This document shows positions 1 through 5,485 of a stretch of 5,499 nt of DNA, piece by piece. Source of the DNA: an uncultured Lachnospiraceae bacterium (GTDB lineage Bacteria; Bacillota; Clostridia; Lachnospirales; Lachnospiraceae); assembly GCA_934402515.1 (NCBI GenBank), contig CAKRTZ010000085.1, forward strand, positions 1 through 5,499, in the 5' to 3' direction. Position 1 is the stretch's first letter. Each line of letters starts with the position of its first letter. The notes beneath the pieces were generated by a model. It saw only the letters and a program-made list of their open reading frames with translations, had not been told where the DNA came from and did no database searches. The position numbers were made by a program, and so were the translations under genes.

Positions 1-917
1 TGTGCAGAGAGTCTACCAGTGCCTTGAAGGAAAAAGCCGAGGGCAATATGGAAGGAGCGGAAAGCATTACGGAAACCTCTGGAATGCAGAAACAGTCCAT
101 GGAAAATCTGACCGCCACCATGAATGAGTTTTCCAAAGCCATTGAAACGGTGGCAGAAGGGGCGACCACTCTGGCGGCGAATGTGAATAATGTGTCTGCC
201 AATGTGAACTCCATGAACGAAAAAATTACAGAAACCTCCCAGAGCGCTGAAAGCGGTATCACAGAGATGAAACAGCTGCGGGAAAATATTCAGGGTGTTT
301 CCATATCTTCCCGGGAACTGCAGCAGGCGATTGACGATGTGAAATCCGGCTTGAACGGTATCAATGAGATGGTGAGTATTATTGAGGGCATAGCATCCCA
401 GACGAATCTGTTGTCCTTAAATGCCAGTATTGAGGCGGCAAGAGCCGGAGAGATGGGCAAAGGCTTTGCAGTTGTGGCAGGCGAAATCCGCACGTTGGCA
501 GATAACAGCAAGGCATCTGTTCAGAACATTATCGAAACCACCGGAAAACTGGATCATCTGGTGTCCATCGTGCTGGAGAAGGCACAGAACAATATTGAAC
601 TGATTGCGTCCAGCGATACCGCGGCGGAACGGGTGGATGGTGCATTCACCGTAATTTGTGATACTATTGAAAATATCAATGATTCTTCCAGTCAGATAGA
701 ACGGGAAATGAAGAAGGTAGATGGAATTGCTTCCGATATGGCGGCAACTACCCAGGAAGAGACGGCATCCATTGAAGTTGTGTTGAATACCTGCAAAGAA
801 ATGATGGAGAAATCCGGAGCTGTGGAAGAGAGTGCCCGGGAACTGAACACAACCGGCAAGGATTTGAATCTGATCGCGGAGAATCTGAAAACACAGGTGG
901 ATAAATTTAAAGTTTAA
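1..917 (+). CDS. Methyl-accepting chemotaxis protein, C-terminal signalling part (5' end outside window)
   Basis: This is the cytoplasmic signalling rod of a chemoreceptor, which docks CheW and the kinase CheA and passes ligand signals to the flagellar motor. The reading frame is open to the left edge (codons in phase from base 3), so the gene is truncated by the window and the sensor, membrane and HAMP parts are not seen. The TTG at 24 is an in-frame Leu codon, not a start. The diagnostic hairpin tip is encoded at about 384-504, with the motifs QTNLLSLNASIEAARAGE and GKGFAVVAGEIRTLA, the most conserved part of all MCPs. Both flanks are long alpha-helical coiled coil with many Glu/Gln/Ala/Ser residues suited to methylation sites. 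About 154 residues follow the tip Glu, close to 22 heptads, which would fit the 44-heptad class common in Bacillota (inference). The protein ends in VDKFKV and has no NWETF-type CheR tether. It implies a motile or formerly motile host. The ligand cannot be told. Confidence 0.93.
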   Translation, partial: CRESTSALKEKAEGNMEGAESITETSGMQKQSMENLTATMNEFSKAIETVAEGATTLAANVNNVSANVNSMNEKITETSQSAESGITEMKQLRENIQGVSISSRELQQAIDDVKSGLNGINEMVSIIEGIASQTNLLSLNASIEAARAGEMGKGFAVVAGEIRTLADNSKASVQNIIETTGKLDHLVSIVLEKAQNNIELIASSDTAAERVDGAFTVICDTIENINDSSSQIEREMKKVDGIASDMAATTQEETASIEVVLNTCKEMMEKSGAVEESARELNTTGKDLNLIAENLKTQVDKFKV

Positions 918-949
918 AAGGCGGGTACAGGGGAAACGCTAATATTGCT

Positions 950-969
950 CCACACACGGTGGTTCTTTT
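950..969 (+). terminator. Weak terminator candidate after the chemoreceptor gene
   Basis: A short inverted repeat, CCAC (950-953) and GTGG (959-962) around a 5-base loop, is followed by TTCTTTT (963-969). The stem is only 4 bp, so this is a poor intrinsic terminator, but it is the only such structure between the chemoreceptor stop and the next promoter candidate. Confidence 0.22.
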
Positions 970-970
970 A

Positions 971-979
971 TGTTATAGT
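971..979 (+). promoter_or_regulatory. Extended -10 promoter candidate for the SDR gene
   Basis: The bases TGTTATAGT form an extended -10 element: TG at 971-972, one base, then TATAGT at 974-979, which is one mismatch from TATAAT. No good -35 lies at the usual distance; TTGCTC at 945-950 is 23 bases away, which is too far. Extended -10 promoters can work without a -35. Transcription would start near 986, leaving a leader of about 65 bases before the ATG at 1052. Confidence 0.42.
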
Positions 980-1035
980 AGATAGTGGATGGAAGGCACA
1001 TGCAACCGTGATGCCGGACATCTCCATATTAAGAG

Positions 1036-1043
1036 AAAGGTGG
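1036..1043 (+). promoter_or_regulatory. Ribosome binding site deciding the SDR start
   Basis: AAAGGTGG lies 8 bases before the ATG at 1052 and matches AGGAGG at five of six positions. The upstream in-frame ATG at 989 has no such site and sits almost at the predicted transcription start, so 1052 is preferred. Confidence 0.7.
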
Positions 1044-1051
1044 ACGAAACA

Positions 1052-1852
1052 ATGGGTTTTTTGGAGGGAAAGACAGCGATTATTACAGGCGGCGGCAGAG
1101 CCGTACTCAGTGACGGAAGCTGCGGTTCTATCGGCTACGGTATTGCAACCGCTTACGCCAAGGAAGGGGCCAATCTGGTACTGACCGGACGCAATGTGAA
1201 GAAACTCACAGATGCCAAAGAAGAACTGAAAAGCAAATACGGAATTAAGGTACTTCCGGTACAGGCAGATATCAGTGCCGGTGCAGATAACGAGGCGATT
1301 GTAGCAGAGGTGGTAAAACAGACCATCGATGCCTTTGGCAGAATCGATGTGCTGATTAACAATGCACAGGCATCCGCATCCGGTGTGACCATTGCAGACC
1401 ACACCACAGAGCAGTTTGACCTGGCAGTCTATTCCGGACTGTATGCAGCCTTTTATTATATGAAGGCATGCTATCCTTATCTAAAGGAGACCAAAGGTTC
1501 CGTCATCAACTTTGCATCCGGTGCAGGATTGTTCGGTAACTTCGGACAGTGCGCCTATGCAGCAGCCAAAGAAGGAATCCGTGGCTTGTCCAGAGTGGCA
1601 GCAACCGAGTGGGGTAAGGACGGCATCAATGTCAATGTGGTATGTCCGTTAGCATGGACCGCGCAGTTAGAACAGTTCGAGAAGGCTTATCCTGATGCCT
1701 TTAAGGCAAATGTCAAGATGCCTCCCATGGGGCACTTCGGTGATGTAGAGAAAGAAATCGGCCGTGCCTGCGTACAGCTTGCATCTCCTGACTTCAAATA
1801 CATGAGTGGTGAGACCATCACGTTAGAGGGTGCAATGGGACAGCGTCCGTAA
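1052..1852 (+). CDS. Short-chain dehydrogenase/reductase (SDR) family oxidoreductase, atypical
   Basis: A cytoplasmic NAD(P)-dependent oxidoreductase of 266 residues, the usual length for a classical SDR. The start at 1052 gives the typical opening MGFLEGKTAIITGGG directly before the first Rossmann strand. Seen in order: the cofactor loop TGGG (12-15), then an expanded Gly/Ser-rich stretch before GSIGYGIA (25-32); LVLTGRN (42-48), where Arg47 after strand 2 favours NADPH (inference); ADIS (72-75); NNAQ (103-106) in place of NNAG; Ser156, Tyr169 and Lys173 as catalytic residues, with the Ser 13 residues before the Tyr as expected; and NVNVVCP (193-199). The Asn that normally completes the catalytic tetrad, expected near residue 128, aligns with Gly in VYSGLYAAF. 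The C terminus (SGETITLEGAMGQRP) has the normal SDR fold ending. It appears to be a single-gene unit with its own promoter candidate and terminator. The substrate (hydroxysteroid, sugar, ketone or acyl group) is not determinable. Enoyl-ACP reductase FabI is unlikely because YxxxK is classical. Confidence 0.92.
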   Translation: MGFLEGKTAIITGGGRAVLSDGSCGSIGYGIATAYAKEGANLVLTGRNVKKLTDAKEELKSKYGIKVLPVQADISAGADNEAIVAEVVKQTIDAFGRIDVLINNAQASASGVTIADHTTEQFDLAVYSGLYAAFYYMKACYPYLKETKGSVINFASGAGLFGNFGQCAYAAAKEGIRGLSRVAATEWGKDGINVNVVCPLAWTAQLEQFEKAYPDAFKANVKMPPMGHFGDVEKEIGRACVQLASPDFKYMSGETITLEGAMGQRP

Positions 1853-1880
1853 GGATTACCAGAAAAACAGAAAAATTCAG

Positions 1881-1940
1881 AAATGACCGGATCACATTGA
1901 TGGCTGTTATGTAGTGTCACAGATGGATTCGGTCATTTTT
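1881..1940 (+). terminator. Intrinsic terminator of the SDR gene, long-loop stem
   Basis: AAATGACCG (1881-1889) pairs perfectly with CGGTCATTT (1930-1938). The stem extends inward through a G-U pair and three more pairs to 1893/1926, giving about 13 bp, and the T run 1936-1940 completes the terminator. The loop of about 32 bases is large but holds a small inner hairpin, CTGT (1904-1907) with ACAG (1919-1922). It lies 28 bases after the SDR stop codon. Confidence 0.68.
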
Positions 1941-1962
1941 AGTACTATCGATACAATTGCAC

Positions 1963-2000
1963 AGGAGGTAACCTTGGTGAGCGAAGCCGGAAACCCGTAA
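1963..2000 (+). other. Strong Shine-Dalgarno with a 7-8 codon open frame (orphan leader peptide or remnant)
   Basis: AGGAGGT (1963-1969) is the strongest ribosome binding site in the window. It is followed 4 or 7 bases later by TTG (1974) or GTG (1977), opening a frame of 8 or 7 codons (VSEAGNP from the GTG) that stops with TAA at 1998-2000. It lies upstream of the glycosidase promoter and would not be on that transcript. No convincing promoter drives it: only a TACTAT at 1943-1948 without a -35, just past a terminator. It may be a remnant of a lost gene, a short leader read by a longer transcript, or chance. Confidence 0.2.
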
Positions 2001-2008
2001 AATCAACA

Positions 2009-2024
2009 ATTAAAACGTTTTAAT
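2009..2024. promoter_or_regulatory. LacI-family operator candidate, 16-bp perfect palindrome
   Basis: ATTAAAACGTTTTAAT is a perfect inverted repeat with CG at its centre, the hallmark of operators bound by LacI/GalR-family repressors. It ends one base before the -35 hexamer of the glycosidase promoter, so a bound protein would block RNA polymerase. It differs from the CcpA cre consensus because the outer TG...CA pair is TT...AA, which argues for a dedicated sugar-responsive LacI regulator over global catabolite control. No LacI gene is in the window. Confidence 0.68.
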
Positions 2025-2025
2025 A

Positions 2026-2054
2026 TTGACGCAGGATGCCCCCTTATTTATAAT
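2026..2054 (+). promoter_or_regulatory. Sigma-A promoter of the GH3 gene
   Basis: TTGACG (2026-2031) and an exact TATAAT (2049-2054) are separated by 17 bases, near-ideal for the housekeeping sigma factor. Transcription should begin near 2061, giving a 25-base leader before the ATG at 2086. This rules out any protein start upstream of about 2061, although the reading frame is open back to 2026. Confidence 0.85.
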
Positions 2055-2070
2055 GGAAACAATAATGACG

Positions 2071-2077
2071 AAAGGAG
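2071..2077 (+). promoter_or_regulatory. Ribosome binding site deciding the GH3 start
   Basis: AAAGGAG lies 8 bases before the ATG at 2086 and downstream of the predicted transcription start. The in-frame ATGs at 2053 and 2065 lie in the -10 box or next to the transcription start and have no such site. Confidence 0.8.
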
Positions 2078-2085
2078 AATATTTC

Positions 2086-4866
2086 ATGGGTAAAAGTATG
2101 ATTGGTGTACCGCTCCCCGGATTTGCTAAAGAATGCAGAAGCGTTGCGGCAGAGGGTGCGGTTTTATTAAAAAACGAAGAAAAAGTGTTACCGCTTAAGG
2201 GTGGAGAGAAAATTTCCATTTTTGGACGAAGTCAGATTGAATACTATCGAAGCGGAACCGGTTCAGGCGGTGCCGTGAATGTAGAATATGTGAGCAATAT
2301 CCTGGATGCGCTGAAGGCAAACGATGCCGTGGAGGTAAATGCAGATCTTGAAGATGCTTACCGGGAATGGCTGAAGGATCATCCCTTTGACAACGGTGGC
2401 GGCGGCTGGGCTGCAGAACCCTGGAACCAGAAGGAAATGCCTATCAGTCCTGCTTTGGCAGAAGAAGCAGCAGCAAAATCCGGCAAGGCACTTTTCATTA
2501 TTGGACGTACCGCCGGTGAGGATAAAGATAATGTGGATGCCCAGGGCGGTTATCGTTTCACCGATGAGGAGATGGAAAATCTCCGTGCCGTGTGTGGTGC
2601 TTTCAAGCAGGTCATTGTGCTGTTAAATGTGGCAAATATCATTGATATGAGCTGGATGAAGGACGAGGCGGTAGCTCCCAGTTTAAAGGCAGTGGTTTAT
2701 ATCTGGCAGGGAGGCACGGAAGGTGGAAATGCGGTAGCGGATGTGCTCACCGGAAAAGTTCCCGTCAGTGGTAAGCTGGCAGATACCATTGCTTATGAAC
2801 TGGCGGATTATCCTTCCACCGCGAATTTCGGCGGCGATGATTTTAATCTTTATGAAGAAGACATTTATGTGGGATATCGTTATTTTGAAACCTTTGCACC
2901 GGAGAAGGTACTGTATCCCTTTGGTTTCGGTCTTTCCTATACTACTTTTTCCATAGAAGTAAAAAAAGCGGAAAGCAGTGCCGATGCCGTCAATTTCCAG
3001 GTGGCCGTGACCAACACCGGAGACTGTGATGGCAAGGAAGTGGTACAGATTTATTTGAGTGCGCCCCAGGGAAAATTAGGCAGACCTGCGAAGGAGCTGG
3101 TTGCTTTTGCAAAGACCGGACTGCTGCATGCCGGTGAGACAGAGCTGGTGGAGCTGACTGTTCCTGTAGCAAGACTGGCAGCCTACGATGATGGCGGCGT
3201 GACCGGAGAGAAATCCTGCTATGTATTAGAGCAGGGCACTTATGTTTTCTGTGTGGGAAACAGCGTCCGGGATGCCAAAGCCGTGCCGGTAGATGGCAAA
3301 GCCGGATACGAAGTGGAGAACCTCACGGTGGTAGAGCGTCTGGAGGAGGCGATGGCACCCACCGCGGATTTCCAGCGTATGAAACCGGGCAAGGCAGAGA
3401 CAAGAGAAGATGGCAGTGTGGTTTATGAACTGACTTATGAGAAGGTTCCCACCAGAACCATTGATTTGGCAGAGAGAATCAAAGAGCGGATGCCGAAGGA
3501 GATTCCCCAGACAGGAAACCAGGGCATCGTGTTAAAGGATGTGGCAGAAGGCAAAGCGACCCTGGAGCAGTTTGCAGCACAGCTTTCCGACCAGGAACTG
3601 GCAACACTGGTACGTGGTGAGGGCATGAGCAGTCCAAAGGTAACACCGGGAACCGCCTCTGCATTCGGCGGACTGGGAGACAGCCTGTACGATTATGGCA
3701 TCCCTGTGGGATGTGCTGCAGATGGTCCCTCTGGAATCCGTATGGAAAGCGGCTTAAAGGCAACCCAGATTCCCATTGGAACCTTACTTGCCTGCACCTG
3801 GGATATTCCTGTGGTAGAGGCACTGTATGTAATGGAAGGAAAGGAATTGCTGGGCAACGAGATTGACACCTTGCTTGGCCCCGGTATGAACATCCATAGA
3901 AATCCCTTAAATGGACGAAACTTTGAGTATTTTTCCGAGGACCCTTATGTGACCGGCTCCATGGCAAGTGCCCAGACCCGTGGAATCAAAAAAGGCGGTT
4001 CCGCTGGCACCATCAAGCATTTTGCGGTTAACAGCCAGGAGAAACGCCGTTTCCAGGTAGACTCCGTGGTGTCCGAGAGAGCACTCCGTGAGATTTACTT
4101 AAAAGGCTTTGAGATGGCAGTGAAAGAGGGGGAGGCAAGCTCCATCATGACCTCCTATAACCGCATCAATGGTTATCACGCAGCCTCCAATTATGATATG
4201 CTTACCACTATCCTCCGTGGAGAGTGGGGCTATCAGGGAATGGTGATGACCGACTGGTGGGCTTGCATGAATGATCCTGTAGAAAAAGGCGTGGGAACCA
4301 GACAGAATACCGCAGCCATGATCCGTTCTCAGAATGATGTTTACATGGTTGTGAACAACAATGGCGGGGAGATTAACTCTCTGGGAGACAATACCATCGA
4401 AGGACTGGAAAAAGGATTGGTTACCGTGGGTGAGTTACAGCGTGCAGCCATGAATATCTGTAATTTCCTGATGCATGCGCCAGTGTTCTCCAGACCGCCC
4501 AGGGATCGTAACGCTATTGAAAAGTTCCAGGCAGCAGGTGAGATTTCTGCCAATGCCCAGGATGTGACCAAAGAGCCCAGACTGGCTGTAGGAGAGCAGA
4601 AGAAACTGAACATCCGGGTCAGCGAGGCTGGGGTTTACGGGATTTTTGTAAAGATCATGTCTGAGGAGAGCAATCTGGCACAGAGCACTACCAACATTTT
4701 ATTAAATGGACAGGTGGCGTCCACTGTACAGATGGCAGGCAGCGACGGTAACTGGCTCACCCAGAAACTGGTCCGGGTAGAATTGGAACAGGGTAATTAT
4801 GAGCTGACCTTCGACTATGTAAAACCCGGTATGAATATCGACTGGATTGAGTTGCAGAAAGCGTGA
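2086..4866 (+). CDS. Glycoside hydrolase family 3 (beta-glucosidase type), swapped domain order with C-terminal carbohydrate-binding-like domain
   Basis: A 926-residue retaining exo-beta-glycosidase that removes sugars from the non-reducing end of beta-glycosides. Domains are in the reverse of the usual GH3 order. First comes the alpha/beta sandwich (about 18-240: AAEGAVLLKN at 21-30, GRTAGEDKDN at 140-149 with Glu145 as probable acid/base, VPVSGKLADT at 225-234). Next is a fibronectin III-like domain (about 290-395: KEVVQIYL, KELVAFAKTGLLHAGE). A charged linker (about 400-490) leads to the TIM barrel (about 492-800). The barrel shows AADGPSGIR (544-552), GRNFEYFSEDP (610-620), KHFAVNSQEKRR (644-655) and MTDWW (721-725), whose Asp723 is the predicted nucleophile. 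A last beta-rich domain (about 805-926) ends NIDWIELQKA and resembles CBM6/CBM35-type modules. This order is known in Butyrivibrio and Ruminococcus beta-glucosidases, so it is not a rearrangement artefact. No signal peptide or membrane segment is seen, so it is probably cytoplasmic and acts on imported substrates. It is a single-gene unit between a promoter-operator and a strong terminator. Beta-xylosidase or arabinosidase activity cannot be excluded. Confidence 0.95.
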   Translation: MGKSMIGVPLPGFAKECRSVAAEGAVLLKNEEKVLPLKGGEKISIFGRSQIEYYRSGTGSGGAVNVEYVSNILDALKANDAVEVNADLEDAYREWLKDHPFDNGGGGWAAEPWNQKEMPISPALAEEAAAKSGKALFIIGRTAGEDKDNVDAQGGYRFTDEEMENLRAVCGAFKQVIVLLNVANIIDMSWMKDEAVAPSLKAVVYIWQGGTEGGNAVADVLTGKVPVSGKLADTIAYELADYPSTANFGGDDFNLYEEDIYVGYRYFETFAPEKVLYPFGFGLSYTTFSIEVKKAESSADAVNFQVAVTNTGDCDGKEVVQIYLSAPQGKLGRPAKELVAFAKTGLLHAGETELVELTVPVARLAAYDDGGVTGEKSCYVLEQGTYVFCVGNSVRDAKAVPVDGKAGYEVENLTVVERLEEAMAPTADFQRMKPGKAETREDGSVVYELTYEKVPTRTIDLAERIKERMPKEIPQTGNQGIVLKDVAEGKATLEQFAAQLSDQELATLVRGEGMSSPKVTPGTASAFGGLGDSLYDYGIPVGCAADGPSGIRMESGLKATQIPIGTLLACTWDIPVVEALYVMEGKELLGNEIDTLLGPGMNIHRNPLNGRNFEYFSEDPYVTGSMASAQTRGIKKGGSAGTIKHFAVNSQEKRRFQVDSVVSERALREIYLKGFEMAVKEGEASSIMTSYNRINGYHAASNYDMLTTILRGEWGYQGMVMTDWWACMNDPVEKGVGTRQNTAAMIRSQNDVYMVVNNNGGEINSLGDNTIEGLEKGLVTVGELQRAAMNICNFLMHAPVFSRPPRDRNAIEKFQAAGEISANAQDVTKEPRLAVGEQKKLNIRVSEAGVYGIFVKIMSEESNLAQSTTNILLNGQVASTVQMAGSDGNWLTQKLVRVELEQGNYELTFDYVKPGMNIDWIELQKA

Positions 4867-4882
4867 TAGGAATATTGAAAAC

Positions 4883-4915
4883 GAAAACCCGGAGGGAAGA
4901 ACCCTCCGGGTTTTC
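4883..4915 (+). terminator. Strong intrinsic terminator of the GH3 gene
   Basis: A perfect 14-bp inverted repeat: GAAAACCCGGAGGG (4883-4896) and CCCTCCGGGTTTTC (4902-4915) around the loop AAGAA. The T run is followed by further pyrimidines. It begins 16 bases after the glycosidase stop. The matching A run on the left arm gives the complementary strand a T run too, so it could also stop transcription from the right. Confidence 0.93.
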
Positions 4916-4942
4916 TTATCTCACGGACATAAATCTTTCTCT

Positions 4943-4978
4943 TGACAAAACCTCAAAAACAATATACGGTAAACATAT
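4943..4978 (+). promoter_or_regulatory. Promoter region of the Rrf2 regulator gene, with poorly defined -10
   Basis: TTGACA (4943-4948) is an exact -35 hexamer. The -10 is unclear: TATACG (4963-4968) is only 14 bases away and TACGGT (4965-4970), at 16 bases, is a poor match. An A/T-rich stretch with two ATAT elements (4962-4965 and 4975-4978) overlaps this area and could be a regulator-binding site. Rrf2 proteins commonly repress their own genes, which would fit a weak -10 overlapped by an operator (inference). Confidence 0.45.
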
Positions 4979-5013
4979 CAGTTAAGTAGGAAATGGACAG
5001 ACACAGAAAAGAG

Positions 5014-5021
5014 AAAGGAAG
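5014..5021 (+). promoter_or_regulatory. Ribosome binding site of the Rrf2 regulator gene
   Basis: AAAGGAAG serves either the ATG at 5030 (8 bases beyond the site) or an in-frame GTG at 5024 (2 bases beyond). The ATG has the better spacing and gives the family's canonical N terminus MKISTKGRYALRMM. Confidence 0.6.
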
Positions 5022-5029
5022 TCGTGAGG

Positions 5030-5461
5030 ATGAAGATTTCAACAAAAGGGCGTTACGCCCTGCGAATGATGTTAGATTTGGCAGAGCAGTATTCCAATGA
5101 TTATATTGCATTAAAGGACATTGCAGAGAGACAGGATATCTCCAAAAAATATCTGGAGCAGATTATCCCCTATCTGAACCGGGGTAGACTTCTCCTCACC
5201 AATAGAGGACATCAAGGCGGCTATAAACTGGCCAAACATCCCTCCGAAATTACGGTGTATGATGTGCTGGAATGTGCCGAAGGAGATCTGGCACCGGTGA
5301 GCTGTCTCCAAAATGAGAGCGAGCCCTGTGAGCGCAGTGCAGAGTGCCTGACCCTTCCCATCTGGCGGGGACTGGATGAAGTGGTAAAGAATTACTTAAA
5401 GGGTATCACCTTGCAGGACGCTTTGAACAATCGTCCCGATGCGCCGGAATATTCTATTTAG
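5030..5461 (+). CDS. Rrf2 family transcriptional regulator, IscR-like with candidate Fe-S cysteines
   Basis: A 143-residue DNA-binding regulator of normal Rrf2 length. The family signature MKISTKGRYALRMMLDLA opens the winged helix-turn-helix (about 1-65), with the recognition region DIAERQDISKKYLEQII (30-46) and the wing NRGHQGGYKLAK (58-69). The C-terminal dimerisation and sensor part carries Cys92, Cys100 and Cys106, spaced like the three cluster-ligand cysteines of IscR (C-x7-C-x5-C here, C-x5-C-x5-C in E. coli), followed by LTLPIWRGL. The His that follows in E. coli IscR (CLTHALW) is Leu here (CLTLPIW), so cluster ligation may differ. The sulphur regulator CymR lacks this cysteine set, so an iron-sulphur or redox sensor is the better guess. 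In many Clostridia such a gene leads a cysteine desulfurase-NifU operon; what follows here is outside the window. It is transcribed from its own promoter after the glycosidase terminator. An alternative start at GTG 5024 would add two residues. Confidence 0.93.
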   Translation: MKISTKGRYALRMMLDLAEQYSNDYIALKDIAERQDISKKYLEQIIPYLNRGRLLLTNRGHQGGYKLAKHPSEITVYDVLECAEGDLAPVSCLQNESEPCERSAECLTLPIWRGLDEVVKNYLKGITLQDALNNRPDAPEYSI

Positions 5462-5465
5462 CCCC

Positions 5466-5485
5466 AGGTCCTATAAAGGATTTTT
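5466..5485 (+). terminator. Weak hairpin with T run after the Rrf2 gene
   Basis: TCCT (5469-5472) pairs with AGGA (5477-5480) across a 4-base loop, extendable by two G-U pairs and one A-U pair into the T run at 5481-5485. It begins 5 bases after the Rrf2 stop. The stem is weak, so it may only reduce read-through into the next gene, which is not in the window. Confidence 0.3.

Noticed and set aside
24..26. TTG at 24 as the true start of the chemoreceptor gene
   Set aside because: The frame stays open to the window edge, no ribosome site precedes it, and the protein would lack the sensor and HAMP parts; it is an internal Leu codon.
989..1051. An earlier start (ATG at 989) adding 21 residues to the SDR
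   Set aside because: The added residues do not resemble an SDR N terminus, no ribosome site precedes 989, and it lies at the predicted transcription start; 1052 has a good site and the canonical beginning.
968..1402. A 144-codon open frame on the minus strand overlapping the SDR gene
   Set aside because: It lies antisense to a clear SDR with all family motifs, has no recognisable protein features and no ribosome site; its translation is rich in Cys and His, as expected for a shadow frame.
2009..2024. CcpA cre site
   Set aside because: The CG centre and A/T arms fit, but the outer TG...CA pair of cre is replaced by TT...AA and the site is fully symmetric, which fits a dedicated LacI operator better. 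CcpA binding is not excluded.
2026..2085. An earlier start (TTG at 2026) adding 20 residues to the GH3 protein
   Set aside because: This TTG is the -35 hexamer of the promoter, upstream of the predicted transcription start, and lacks a ribosome site.
3479..3967. A 162-codon open frame on the minus strand inside the GH3 gene
   Set aside because: It is antisense to the conserved GH3 linker and barrel start, and its Pro/Arg/Ser/Cys-rich translation resembles no family.
4877..4890. Second half-operator (GAAAACG) after the GH3 stop
   Set aside because: Only a half site, with no matching second arm, and it overlaps the terminator's A run, which explains the composition.
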